DNA from: Gordionus sp. m RMFG-2023
Taxonomy: Eukaryota > Nematomorpha > Gordioida > Chordodea > Parachordodidae
Assembly: GCF_954871325.1 (NCBI RefSeq)
Contig: NC_088777.1
Span: 50,135,366 to 50,199,365, forward strand
Direction of reading: 5' to 3'
Length of the DNA stretch: 64,000 nt
In this document: positions 11,950 through 25,300 of the stretch, piece after piece
How positions within the stretch are numbered: the first letter of the stretch is position 1
Layout: each line of letters opens with the position of its first letter
The notes under the pieces: generated by a model
Databases searched by the model: none
What the model was told of the DNA's origin: nothing
Seen by the model: the letters and a program-made list of their open reading frames with translations, nothing else
Made by a program: the position numbers and the translations under genes

Positions 11950-14480
11950 CATAATAAGTTACATTTTAAGAGTATGTTTAGCGAAACGATACCATATTTT
12001 TAACATATTAGTATGTAATTTGTTGTAAATACATATTTACTAGCCATTGGGATAATTAAAAAATCTAGTCTTTAAATTTTATTATTATTATTTTTTTTTA
12101 ATGACTATTATCTTGAATGTATATTATGCCGGTCACATTCAGCGTAGAATTAATTATCATCTTGGTGTAAATTGAATAGTTTTTCCAGTCCATGAATTGA
12201 TTTACCAAATCTACAAGTTTATAAATATTTTTTTTACAAAGATTATTATATAAATATAATGTTCAATTAAATCAGGAATTACACATTTCTCCTCTTACTA
12301 CTAGCCAACCTTTCATAATATTTCTATCACCCTGAGTTTTATAATCCAAAATTTTATCTTTGAATCTCTATAAAAAAACTTACTTATAAGGAATTTTTTC
12401 TTAATCTCCATCTCAAAATTTAAGTGGAAGGAAAAAGGATTTTTTTTTTTAATTTTTTTATTACTATTTCTTATAATCCTTATGGAAAACAAAATTTGCC
12501 AAATGATCACAAATGTATATATAATCTAATCTACCTATATTTTGTTTGAAATTTTTTGTATTATATCAAGCAATCATTATAATTATAATTTATAAGGTGA
12601 TTTATATTTTTAAAAAAAATTCCTTTTTTTATTTTTTATTTTTCATAAGAAAATATGTTTAATAAATTTTATTATTGAATATAAAAAAGAATTTTTTTTT
12701 GTTTTTTTTAACAAAAAATACGTTATTTATATTATTTTTTTTATAAACCCATAATCAATCTAATTAATTATAGTATATAAGTGAGAAATTATGGACAAAT
12801 TATAATTTTCCATGCTTAAAAAAAATTTAAAGAATTAAAAAGAAAATAAATGCAAATTATTATTGTAATTAAGACTTCTTTTAAATAAACTCGATACGAC
12901 GTTAGGCGGCAGTAGAATTTAAATAACCTTATGAAGATATAAATTTTTATTAAAAACTATCAGCTAAATGCGGATTTTGGGAAAAGGGGGGGGGGAATAT
13001 TGTATGAGTTTTTCCCCATAGATTTTTTTTGGATATCTTTGGGTTACTTATTTTAGACCTTTGACTATACTAGACTTTTATAAGAACTGTAAATAATTTT
13101 TAAATTAGAGTCGTTATTTTTGAAAAATTTATCTAATTTTTCTTTCAAATTTTCTTTTAGAATAATATATTGCATCCATTTTTGAAAGAGAGTGAGGATG
13201 TGGGGATGGGAGGCTTTATTGGCTTAAAATTATATTTACTAGAATAGGCAAAATTCAGAAGTGGTGGGGGGGGGGGGAGATTAAATTTCCCCTTGATCTC
13301 TCCCTGGATACTCTCGTGATTTAATCAAATAATTGCAAAATTCAATTTGGGAATTAATAACTGAAATTAAAAGGGAATTAGTAGTTATAATTAATTGTAT
13401 TATTCAAGCATATAATAAGTTGTTGTTATTTTTTAAAATATATATATAATATTTTATGTTTAACGAATTGCAATGTTATGCATATTTGATAATAAAGCGG
13501 TAGAGTTCTAAACAATGATTTAAATTCATTAATAGCAACTTAAGATGTTACAATAAGGAATTCTAATTATCAAAATTTCAACTGGGACAAATCCATTCAA
13601 AGCTGTTATATTTTAGGTTCTTACTTATCTATAAAAAAAGGATCAGAATATCATGCTAGAAAGTTTCCAACAATTAAAAGGTTTGTTAATTTTGAAGTAT
13701 AGAGTGTTGTAAAATGATTAATTAGTTAAGACATTACTAAATAACTATAATTGAACACATAAAAATGTCTTGAATGAAATAGTGATATTAAATATTTTTT
13801 TGATATACCCGTAATTTATAAATAACTTCAATATCCTTTATTGATTAGAGTAGAAATATATACAAATAATTAATGGCTATGATATCTATTTAATGATTAT
13901 GAATAATATACTGTTGGAATTTATTAGTTCCACGTTTTATCATAGATAATTATTTCACATTTTTCATTGATTATCATTTTATTTTTAATCATAATTTAAA
14001 TTTTATTATATGATATATTACATTTTTAATTTCCTAAAATCAATTACATTTTTTTTATCTCTTTATATATATATTTTTTTAAACAATAATAAAAAAAATA
14101 ACTAATACAAATTGATGTATAAAAAAAAATGTTAACATAAAATTTTCACCGATTAAATATAAATATAAATTGATATATAAAAAAATAAATCAATTGCCAA
14201 AATAAATAATAAAATAACATCGAACAACATATTCAACATACATAATTTCAATTGTAAATGATTAACTCTGTAATTTATATGTAAATTTTTTATATATAAT
14301 TTTTATTTTAACATAAAAATCTTTAACCAAGTAACATTTACACAGCCAGGTCCTTCATACTTTTAATAAAAATTTCAAGACCCTGAATTTTTTTTTAAAA
14401 ATAATATTTTCGGCAGCCCCAGCCAGATAATATAAATATTTTCCATAAAATTGTTTTGAAATGATATAGAAAATATAAGA
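11950..14480. repeat. Third, partial copy (A') of the segmental duplicate
   Basis: The block from about 11950 (AGTATGTTTAGCGAAACG) onward aligns with about 1435-3480 of copy A and with the matching part of B. It includes the ACTAGCCATTGGG words, the poly-G bearing stretch near 12985 and the tail TTTTGAAATGATATAGAAAA. It stops at a TTTC microsatellite before reaching any receptor exon. It holds no gene. The segment at 13934-14260 is extra relative to A and B and is repeated at 15150-15515. Confidence 0.8.
13934..14260. repeat. Direct repeat, left copy (partner at 15150-15515)
   Basis: About 300 bp, from TTTTATCATAGATAATTATT to ACATCGAACAACATATTC, recur with modest divergence at 15150-15515 in the same orientation, about 1.2 kb apart. 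No coding potential and no inverted ends were seen. It could be a local duplication or two copies of an uncharacterised repeat. Confidence 0.8.
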
Positions 14481-14512
14481 ATTTTTTTCTTTCTTTCTTA
14501 ATTTCTTTCTTT

Positions 14513-14538
14513 CCTAGTGAATCAGTAGATTCACTAGG
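14513..14538. repeat. Perfect 11-bp stem hairpin
   Basis: CCTAGTGAATC, a 4-base AGTA loop, then GATTCACTAGG. It sits directly after a TTTC run at the right end of copy A'. No terminator or other role is implied; it marks a junction between repeat blocks. Confidence 0.85.
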
Positions 14539-14539
14539 C

Positions 14540-15149
14540 GAAGACCCGCATAAATTCTAATAGCCCTCTGAAGCAATAAAATATTTCTTTAATAGCTCCC
14601 CCTGAACTAAAAATGAATTTTTTTTTGATAGCCCCCTGGACGATTTCTTTTATAATTCTCTTATTTATATATTGATTTGATGTAATTATTTGAAAATTAC
14701 TATCTAAATTTTTATTAAATAAGTGAAATTTTAATTATTAGATTAGATTATTAACAAATAAATTATATTTTCACTATTATCACTTTGCAATCAAATTCTG
14801 TGTCTAAAATAAAATACTAATATAAATATTTAAATATCAATTTAGAATTCAACAGTTGAAGCTTAATTGCTTTTTATTATTTAATTAATTTATAACCCTA
14901 TATAAAATAAATAAAATCATTTATTAATTAAAAAATTTACAAATTTAATATTGTAATTAGCAATCCATTTATAAATTTAATTACCTTACTTATTGAAAAT
15001 ATTTCCAAGATCCAAATTAAGTATAAGAAATTTATTTATAAAAAGTAGACATATAGTTGTTAATCCTCTATTATATAGAATTGGTTACAAAATATTAGGT
15101 AAAATACCACTTTTACAGACATATTTGACAGTGTTGAAATTGAATTATA
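14540..15149. other. AT-rich spacer with short degenerate repeats
   Basis: Near 14555-14650 a unit containing AATAGCCCCCTGAA is repeated about three times with divergence. The rest is AT-rich sequence with no supported gene. Confidence 0.4.
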
Positions 15150-15515
15150 TCCACATTTTATCAAAGATAATTATTTCACATTTTTCATTAATTATCATTT
15201 TATTTTCAATCATAATTTAAATTTTGTTATATGATATATTACATTTTTATTTTCAAAGATAAATTACATTTTTTATTCCTCTTTTAAACAAAAACCATTT
15301 CTCTTTATATATCTTTTTTTAAACAGTAAAAAAATAACTAGTTGTGTGAAATACAAATTGATATTAAAAAAATGTAACGTTAAAATGATATAAAAAAAAT
15401 GTTAATATAAAATTTTCACCGATTAAATTTAAATACAAATTGATATATATAAAAATATATCAATTGCCAAAATTAATAATAAAATAACATCGATCAACAT
15501 ATTCAACAGACAGTT
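15150..15515. repeat. Direct repeat, right copy (partner at 13934-14260)
   Basis: Same orientation and order of words as the left copy, including TAATTATTTCACATTTTTCA and AAAATTTTCACCGATTAAAT, with an extra small insertion near 15340-15400. Confidence 0.8.
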
Positions 15516-15689
15516 ATAATACTTTAATAAACAATAAAAATCAATACTTTTGATAATAAATATAAGAAATAATTTGCATTCATTCTTAACGCCATCTATT
15601 TATTTTTAACAAAAAATATCAAAAAATTAAACAACTCATTATTCATCCCACAATGGACATAATTCTAATTAGATATCTTTTTTCCTTCT

Positions 15690-18600
15690 CTGTTTAAAGT
15701 TAAAAAAAAAAATTTCCTCTTTAGTTTTCACCATTTCTGGTGGTAAGCTACCTCAATATCTCTCTCCACTTTATGTTATTCATACTATCTCTTTTATCTA
15801 ATTTATACTTCTTCATTTGGCTCTAACTTTATGGCCGCATTGAAGTTTTGGCCTTCCTGTTTTACGTTCTCAACCTTATTTCCTGTGTAGTTCATAGGCC
15901 TTCTCATTGTATGCCTATACCAAAAAGTCTGTTTACCATTATCTTAGTCTTAATGGGCACTGCCTTAAAACTTCTTAGTGCACTTCGTACCTTATACTTT
16001 CTTGTTACCAGAAATCATCCTCAGCATTCTCATCTCCATAGTTTGTAGACTTCTCTCGTCTGATTCTTTGGAACTATATAGAATAGTTGGTTGTACTATG
16101 GAACTGTAAATTTTTCCCTTCAAGTTGTATGAGATTCTATTGTTAAAGAGTACTCTAGATAAAGATCTCCACTATAACCCCCCTTGTTATTTTTACTCTT
16201 TATCTCTTTCTCTATGTGCCGTTTGTTTGTATAGTGGAGCCCAAATATTGGCAGCTTTTAATTGCCGATATCTGCCATTCATTTATATCAATGCTCTCTG
16301 TTTCATCTCCTCCTATCACCATATACTTCGTCTTTTCTCTATTTACTTTTAGTCTGTGATTTTCTAGGAATTTATCCAGCTCATTAATCTTTCTTTCATT
16401 TCATCCTTGGATACGGATCACAATACCAGCTGCAAATATCATATTCCACGGGACTGTTTGTGGTATCGACTGTGCTAATACAACTATTACAGTTATGAAG
16501 AGAAATGAGCTGAGAGCCGATCCTTGATAAACTTCTTCGGCTATTGTGAAGCCTGTTGAAGTACCAGTTGTGCTACGGACCATTGTTGTATGGCCCATAT
16601 ACATATCCTGTATTATTCTTATATATTTTTCGGGAACCTTTTTGTGGCGTAGCGCCCACCAGATAAGTTTTCTTGGGATTCTATCGAAGCCCTTTTCTAG
16701 ATCGAGAAAGACCATTATATAGCTTTTTGTTCTTTTCCTTGTATTTTTCACTCATTTGCCTAATTGAGTGGATAGCATCAGTTGTTAATCTTCCAGGCAT
16801 AAAGCCAAAATGAGTCTCTCCTATTTCGATTTAATCTTTTTTCTATTATTTTTTCGTAAAGTTTTAGACAGTGTGACATTAGTTTTATGCCCCTGTAAAT
16901 TTGACAATTGTGTGGATATTTTTTATTTTTGAAGATAGGAACTAGATAGCTCTGCCTCTATTTTTGAGGAACCTTTTCATTTCCAAGTATTTTTTTATAT
17001 AGATTTGTAAGGAAATGTATTCCATCATCTCCTATTGTTTTAAGGCTTTCTATTGGAATATCATTGAACCCCTAGCTTTGTTGTCTTTCATATGCTTGAA
17101 GCATATGATTATTGCTCTGTTATTGGTGTTATAAGGTTTTGACATGGGGAATGTTCATCTAAATGTAGTATGTGGGGATTAAAGTTGAGAAGCTCATGAA
17201 AATATCCTTTCCATCTATTCATTATTTTTTTCTTTATTAACAATTTCCCATTTTTGTTTTTGATTACTATCGGAGCTCCGTTTATATCCCTAGAATTCTT
17301 TTCTCGTTGTTTGGCTAATCTCTATATTTTATTTAGCCCTTCTTTAGTATGTAATTCCTCATACATGTCATCGTATGCCATGGATTTGGCCCTAGCCACC
17401 GCCTTTGTAGCTATTCTCTCGGATTTTTTGTATCTTGTCTTGTCATCTGGATTTTTGGATTTGTACCATATTTTATAAAGGGTTCTCCTGTATAGTGGTT
17501 TGTACCTCTTCATTCTACCACCATAGTTCTTTGTATGATTTGTTGCCTCCTCTTGTCAAGCCTAGTGTCGATTTGTGTCTATTAATCTAGATGAAAGGTC
17601 TGTCCACATTTTTTAACTGACTTGTGAGGAATCTATTGTTCAATGTTTGCATTGAAAAGACATCGGTCATTGTAATCTACCCCATTTAATGCATAGTTCA
17701 AGTTTTGTCTTGTTTTTAGTGGATTTATTTGCGATGTGTAAATCCATGACTAGTAGTTTGTGTTGCGCGGTAATATCTTCTCCTGGGATGACTTTGCAGT
17801 CTATTACATCTTTTAATTTTCTGCGAGAGATAAGCTTGTAATCTATCTGGGTTTTCCTTGCATCACTTTCATATTTTATTAAATGACTGTCCTTTTTATT
17901 ATAATAGGTATTGGTAAAGGCAATGTCGAAGGCTTTCGCAAATTTCAGTACATTCATCATTCCTTTCTCCGTATCCAAAACCACCAAGATGCCTTTTGTA
18001 GCTATCTCTTGTTTTTCCCACATGCGCATTTAAGTCACCACCTATTATGACTAGGTCATCCTTATGGATTTCCATTACAGCTTCATCAAGGATAGCTCCA
18101 AAGTTATCTTTCTCTTCTTCCTTGCAACTCGTTTGAGGAGCATATACTGAAAGGATGTGTAGTATTGATTTATCAATGCAGAGTTTTATCTTCATTAGTC
18201 TATCAGAGATCCTGTTGACTTCTACTACTGAATAGGTTAGATCTTGACTGATGATGATGCCGACACCGTTACTATTGCTAACAATTCAATTATAGTACAA
18301 TTTATACCCATCTCCAATCATTAAAGTCTTCTGACCTTTCCATTTCGTCTCTTGTATTATGCATGCTATAACAAATTTTCTTTTGTTCAAAATTGATGCC
18401 AATTCTCTCGTTTTACCTTTAAGTGTCCCAATATTCAAACTTGCTAACCTTGTCTTCTTTGCTTTGACCTTTATTTTACTTTTCGTAGGATGGAGGACTA
18501 CCCCCTGCGCGTTGCTTGGAGGGAACGCACTATCTTTTATATTCATATTTTCATTTGTCTCCTAAATTTTGTTTATTGGACAAGTATCCTTAGCACCCGG

Positions 18601-18712
18601 CTGTTCAGGCCTGTCGGTTACCGGGGTGTCACTCTAAGCTCCGAAATTCATCTTACCATATTTCTTTACACATCAGTCATCGAAGAAAAATCTGAAAGTT
18701 TTTATGCTCCTT
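15690..18712 (-). mobile_element. RTE-type LINE, nearly full length but decayed
   Basis: Read on the minus strand, the N-terminal apurinic endonuclease shows ASLNIGTL (about 18440), QETKW (about 18340), GGDLNAHVG (about 18030) and TQIDYKLI (about 17840). A linker follows, then reverse transcriptase blocks with LDLEKGFDRIPR (about 16700) and GSALSSFLF (about 16500). The catalytic FADD box reads FAAG here (about 16440), so both aspartates are lost. A C-terminal piece with ESDERSLQTMEMRMLR (about 16060) and a histidine-rich RHTMRR ends near 15740. A poly-A-like tract follows near 15700. The frame is interrupted by stops and shifts at least five times. Protein order and motif wording fit the RTE group; this element cannot encode an active enzyme. 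Confidence 0.85.
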
Positions 18713-18786
18713 ACCAGGTTTGAACCTGCGTCTTCTGCGTCCTTCTGTTTCCAAACATGCATCTAACCCATTAGGCCACCCCGGCG
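18713..18786 (-). ncRNA. tRNA-like block at the 5' side of the LINE
   Basis: On the minus strand this reads like the 5' half of a tRNA with an A-box-like TGGCCTAATGGGTTAGATGC and a B box GGTTCAAACCT, about 40 bases apart. The T stem is only partly paired and the acceptor ends do not pair, so it is not a working tRNA gene. In this position it looks like an RNA polymerase III promoter of the kind that heads tRNA-derived SINEs, joined to the LINE 5' region. A tRNA pseudogene that happens to adjoin the LINE is the alternative. Confidence 0.65.
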
Positions 18787-19847
18787 ATATTGTTTTTATA
18801 ATTATATAATTGCAAATTTATATTCATTAAAAAAAAAACAATTATAAAAAAAATTACAATTTTTCGTGATTCACCGAAAATTAAAGTTTAAGGACCAATC
18901 ACCCCTGTCAAAAAATTTTGGGAAGGCCCGTCAGGCCCAGTCACCATCATACCGGGACCCACCGTGTTACGCGTAATTTTCCGACCCGCGCCCACCTCAC
19001 GAAACATCCATCATATAAGCATCAATATTTTTATATTAGTGTCAATGCAATTAAAAATAATTATTATTATCCCGAATAGCTGATATGGATTTTTATTTTG
19101 CAATAACCAAAATAGCTAAAATTAGAGGATATTTCATAAATATATCCCAAAATCTATAAAGTAATATAGATGGAGTTTTATTTTTAAATTATTTTATAAT
19201 GAATTCTATTATTATACTTTACTTAATAATAATAAGTTACATTTCAAAAATAAGTTTAGCGAGACCATATATTTATAATATTAAGTGTGAAATTTGTTAT
19301 AAATATGTATTCACTAGCCATTGGGAAAATTAGAATATCTCATCTTTTTATTGTATATTTTTTTTTAAAATTGATTATTTTATTAAATATATATTTTGCC
19401 ACATTCATTATAATTAAATTGAATAGTTTTTCCAGTCCATATATTGATTTTCCAAATCTACAAGATAAATTTTTTTTTAAATTTTTAAAAAAATGTTTTA
19501 ACTAAATAAGTGATGCACATTCTCTTACTTAAAGGAATTTTTTTAATCCCTTCCTCAAAATACACAATCCTCATAGAAATAAAATTCCCCAAAATATCAC
19601 AATTTTACATATAATCTACATATATTTTGCTTGAAATTTTTTGTATTATAACAAGCAACCATTAAAATTTAATTTATAAGGTGAAAATTTAAAGGAAATT
19701 TATTTTTTTTAAAAAAATTCCCTTTTTTTGTTTTTTTTTATATAAGAAAATATGTTTTTATAAATTTCATTTTTGAATATAAAAATTATTGCGTTATATT
19801 TTTAAATTGTTTATTTTATACCACGGAATATGATATTAGTTAAATCT

Positions 19848-19890
19848 CAAATAAGCCGTTTTTAAAAATCGGCTCAAAACGAGCCGTGTT
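19848..19890. mobile_element. MITE fragment at a deletion breakpoint
   Basis: Only the right inverted repeat of the TAGTGTTGTTAAA family is present (AAGCCGTTTTTAAAAATCGG then CTCAAAACGAGCCGTGTT). Left of it the sequence matches copy A near 2190; right of it the sequence matches copy A near 3250. The intervening kilobase is present in copies A and A' but missing here. Confidence 0.75.
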
Positions 19891-21647
19891 CGAAAAATTA
19901 TTTATAAAATTTCATTTTAATATGCCCATCATTTATAAATAAATTCAATATCCTTTTGTCAATCAGAGTCTAAATATATACAAAAATATTGGTGTCAATA
20001 ATATCTATATAGAAATTATGAATGATATTCACAATTTGTTTACAAATAGTTATGATTTAACAAAAAAAGCAATGACCTGCAGAAGTATCATTTTCACAAC
20101 TCTTATACTTTATATACCCCAGCCAAGTTGTATAAAGATTCTCCGTAAAATTATTTTGAAATGATATAGGAAATTTAAGTAGTGAATGAATATGATATAT
20201 TATTCTATTGTACAAAAAATTTTAAATACATTCAATTTAAAATATTCGGCCGGGAAATAGCTATTTAAAAAATAAAATTAGACCTTGCCAGGGTTTTTTT
20301 TTCTTCTAAAAAGTTAGGCTTTGGGCAGGGCCAGACCTGCAGATCTTCTGATAAGAATACAATATGTATTAAGGGAATATTAATATATCAAAAAATTTTA
20401 TGTTATAATTATAAATGGCATATAGGAATTAACTTCTGTTTATTACAATTTTTAGAATGGGTTCTTCTAAAATTGAACCAAATTTACTTCGAATCTAAAA
20501 ATTTTTATAGCGATCATACTATTTATACATTTGTGCAGGACAAAGAACCTTTCCACCATATCAGAAATTGAGCATGCTTTGAACTTTCCCATAACCCCCC
20601 CCCCCGTTTTCCTAAAAATCCATCTTTGTGATTGAAATTCTGCGATTGTGTATAACACCACCAATATCAAGATTGAATTCTGCAATTTTGGCAATAACTG
20701 CAATCATGCCATATGATATCTCATCTTTGGCTTGTTTAAAATCGATTAAACGAGAGATCAATTATATGCTCCGAATAAATATTCTGAAAATAAACTATTT
20801 GCTTTTTTATTCACTCGCTGTAGTATATAGTTTTAGTCATTTTCGCCAAGAAAATTCGTATTTGTTTTTTTTATTGGTGTTTGAAATTATGCAAAATAAA
20901 TTTTTGTATTTGTGATATGCTCTGATATATAAAATATGCAAATAAGAAATTGGAAATAATGTTGCAAATATTATCAAGAGATCATAATTCATAGACAGCT
21001 TTTACATTGTATATAATATGCCACTAATATACATTTTCCTTATTTTTTATAATTATCAAATACTATTTAAAAAACTTTTTTTCACAATTAAAAATGAAAG
21101 GAAAAGAATTGTAATTATGTAATCGAAATTACTCTTAGAATCATGATAATATGTATTAGTAATTACAAAAAGGAATTTTATGATTAATTACAAAATTATC
21201 GCCTAATAATTGATAATTATAGAATCACATAAATTTTTTATAAACATCAATTTCGTTAATGAAAAATCATTACGAATATTTGTAAAATCAAGATAAATTG
21301 TTAATGTATTGTTTTTCTTTCTATTTCAGAAATTATTACTATAGGAAATGTTTTTTTTTGTTAAAGTTTATTAATATTATATTCAATCCAAAAAATGTAA
21401 TTTTAAATTAAAAATATATTTAATTATCTTTTTTTTATATAAGAAATAAGGTACAAAATTAATCTTTACAACAAGAAGGTAATGAAAAATGATTTAAAAA
21501 CTTCCTAGTTTAAATATAATAATTTCTTAAAATAATAGTGACTTTTAATATTTGAACAATTTTTTTTTTATTTGATAAATTTTTACTTTTTATCCATCTA
21601 CAAAAAAAATAAGGGCTTAAATTAAAAAAAATTTTAAAAATTTATGG

Positions 21648-22037
<390 letters not shown>

Positions 22038-22149
22038 CATACAACAACTTTACTTAAGCAAAGCTCAAATCTTTTACACCCCCATTTTTTTAAATATATT
22101 AGGTCAGCCATTTATTTATCTAACAATCCTTACCCTAGTAGTATCTTTA

Positions 22150-22244
22150 TTAAGTTACCATTGCATGATATTTTTTCTTGGATAAAATATCGAGTTAGCC
22201 GTTTTTATAAAATCGGCTCAAATAAAAACCATTTAACAATATTA
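22150..22244. mobile_element. Old MITE, right half (partner of 5145-5329)
   Basis: Contains ATATCGAGTTAGCCG, AAATCGGCTCAAAT and CATTTAACAATATTA, the right inverted repeat of the TAGTGTTGTTAAA family, at the same place as the copy A element. The left inverted repeat has been deleted. Confidence 0.7.
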
Positions 22245-22357
22245 CTATCGTATATATATATATATATATATCTATTTATATTTGCAATTTTAAAAACACT
22301 TTCTAACGTTTTCGTTCGTTGTTCTAAATTCCGTCTTATCTACCTTAGTTCACTTAT

Positions 22358-25300
22358 TTAGCTCTGCCTCTTAAAAACACATAAATTGTTCAAAAAGTTA
22401 GAAAATAATCTCTCTTTTTTTTTAAAAAAAATGATCAACTTTATGGCCTTCCTTTTGAATGTGGCTCTAAAGAGCGGATCGTATTGATAATAGATGAAGA
22501 AATTGTAAATCAAACTAAACGAATAAAGGGATATCAGAATTTTTTCCAGAACGACGTTTTGCTGCAAGAAGGATACCCTCGAATATCGAAATTTCTTGAA
22601 ATATTATTTAATATTAAGAAATATATTTATCATATTTATATCTTCTCTCCCATAAAAATGCATAAAAAATTTTTTTCCAATGCCATTAATATTTTATATA
22701 GAGTGTAAGTTTGACAGGGAGTAAGGAAGATAATAAATATATATTTTAAATGTTTAACTACAATATGACTAATAAAAACTATAATAATTTTATCCTTTAT
22801 ATATATAAGAACTATTAAATAATTAAATGAAACTATCAAGTTAAGTTAATATAAATGGTATTAAATGAATGTAACATATAAAAATTTGCCCTATATAATA
22901 ACCATTATAATAAAATTATAATCCATGTTCAACATAGAGTGAGGTGAGTTTGGGGGTGGAGGCACTATTAGGTGGTTTTTACTCCATAATTTTTATCGAA
23001 GATTTATAGGGTAATTTTATTGGCCTTGAATATGTTATATATTTATAGAAAATTATTTTACTTTATATAGAAATGTTTGTTTTTTAAAATATTTTAGAGT
23101 GATATATTATGAAGATGTATGAATTATTAACTTAAAATAATATTTACAAGAACAGACCAATAATTTAAAGAAAAGGATTCCAACCCCCCCCCCCCCAATA
23201 GCTAATATACAAACTAGCTAACTGATATTGACTAGTTAGCTATTTTTTTTAGTTTATATAACAAACCAGTTAGCTAATAAGCAAACCAATCTGATAAATA
23301 AATATCTAATATATTAACTAGCTAAATAATATAATGCGAACTATGTATATAATATACAAACTAGTTAACTAATATAAAAAATAATTAGCTAATATGCAAA
23401 CTAGATAGATAATTTTTGTGTTAGATATTTATCCAAGGATTTTGATTATTATACGAATTTTGTAAGTCTCTTTTTATCATTTTAATTTTTATTTGCTTTC
23501 TTAATTTTTTTTCTCTCATTTCCTTTACTTTTGAATCCCCCCCCCCCCCTCTATAGAGTGTTGTTAAACGGCTCTTTTGAGCCGATTTTTAAAAACGACT
23601 AATTCAATATTTTATCCAGAAAAATATTACGCGGACCTGAAGATTTTACTCATAGAAGGAACAAAGGTTTAGATATATATTATGGAAACAATCTCGGAAG
23701 GTTAGGCAATATTTTTCTGGCTAAAATATTGAGTTAGCCGTTTGTAAAACGAGCCGTTTAACAACACTAACTATCATTTTATATTAAATTTTATATTAAA
23801 TTTTTTATAATATTTTTTTTTATATAGTTTAATCTGATTTTCTCCATCTTCTGTTATCACTATTTTTTTTTCAAAGTATTTATAATTTTTTTAATTTTTC
23901 TAATTTCATCTAAATAATATTTTAACTTTATTCATTTTCTTTATTTTCCTTTCGGTAAAAAAAAAGAGCAAAACAATAGCAAAAGAGCAAGGTTTATGAA
24001 AAAATATAATTGAACTCTTAGGTTACTTCAATAAGAGTGTCCTGCTGGCAAATCCTTATGCAACAAGCCTCTGAAAGCAGTTCAAAATAAGAAGGAATGC
24101 GATTAAAAAAAATGCTAAATTAGTCGAAAAGTATGCATTATCTAATCTATCTTGTTAAATGTTTGAACGTCCAAATTTTTATCATAAGAAGACACCCTGA
24201 AATATGTGGCCAATATTTATGAGTCAGGAAATAGAATTTTAATCTTTGCGATAGCTAAGGGGTGTTTCATGTTTACAAGATACAAATTTGAGTTAAGTAA
24301 TCTTTTTTTGTTCATATTGAATCTCCCCCAAAGTAATAATGTTAACGGGGAAAGTGATTAAGAATACACCATTTAAAATACAAAAAAAATCAAGTAAAAT
24401 CTTTGGAAAATTATAGGAGGTAGCAGATGGGGGACTTATAAAAGTCAATTAAAAAGGAGAAATAATGTTTAAACAAATTCTAACATTTGCAAATATAAAC
24501 GAAAAAAAAATATGTATATAAACCTGACCTCTGATTTTTTTTTCTTCTACCGGAAATTGCCTCTAAAAATATTCCTGGCCCCCACAGTTAATAATTTTAT
24601 TGTTATTAAATATTTATTCCCTATTAACCATTTTATCTAAATGAAAAGAAAGACAAAAAAGAATTCTTACAAAAATATAAGTTATTAGATTTTTATTTAA
24701 ATAACCTAATAAAAAAACATAAAATAAATATCAGTTATAAAAATATTTTTTCGCTCATTAACCATATATGATAAGGGTAACAAAAAGATAATCCCCTTAT
24801 TATTAATCATCAAAATAAATATTGGTGAATTTGTCAGTTCCCATGATTGGTCTTCTCACCTTGAACATGTTAGATTGGTCAGTTAATGATGATTTGATTG
24901 ATTTAAATAACAGATTTTGATTATTCTAAAAAAGTTATCTTTTTTCTTAAAAATTTTTAACACTACACCGTTCTTAGATATAGATATGCATCATAATAGT
25001 GAAAAATAAGATAAAAATTCATAAACCACACCATTGATCTGGAAGAAGAAAAAGTTTAATTAATAAATAGGTTTGTAAAGGTCTACGCTTTAAGCTGCTG
25101 GTATGTTAAAATATGAAACCCCTTCAGGTGGATTGGGCTATTTGAAAACATTTCTTATCACTTGGGAATTTGGAGGCTAATTCTGAAGAAATTATCATTT
25201 AAACTCGAAGGTTTCCACTCATGATTCAACATTGGTCTTTTGTTTCAATGTATAAATATAAATTATAATATTTAACAATTGTTCCAATCTTCAATCAGTA

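Noticed and set aside
15848-16352. Plus-strand open frames opposite the LINE (also 17254-17478 and 18359-18723)
   Set aside because: The minus-strand frames spell endonuclease and reverse transcriptase motifs, so the plus-strand frames are shadows.
18713-18786. Functional tRNA gene
   Set aside because: The acceptor stem does not pair and the T stem is incomplete. Only the internal promoter-like boxes are convincing.
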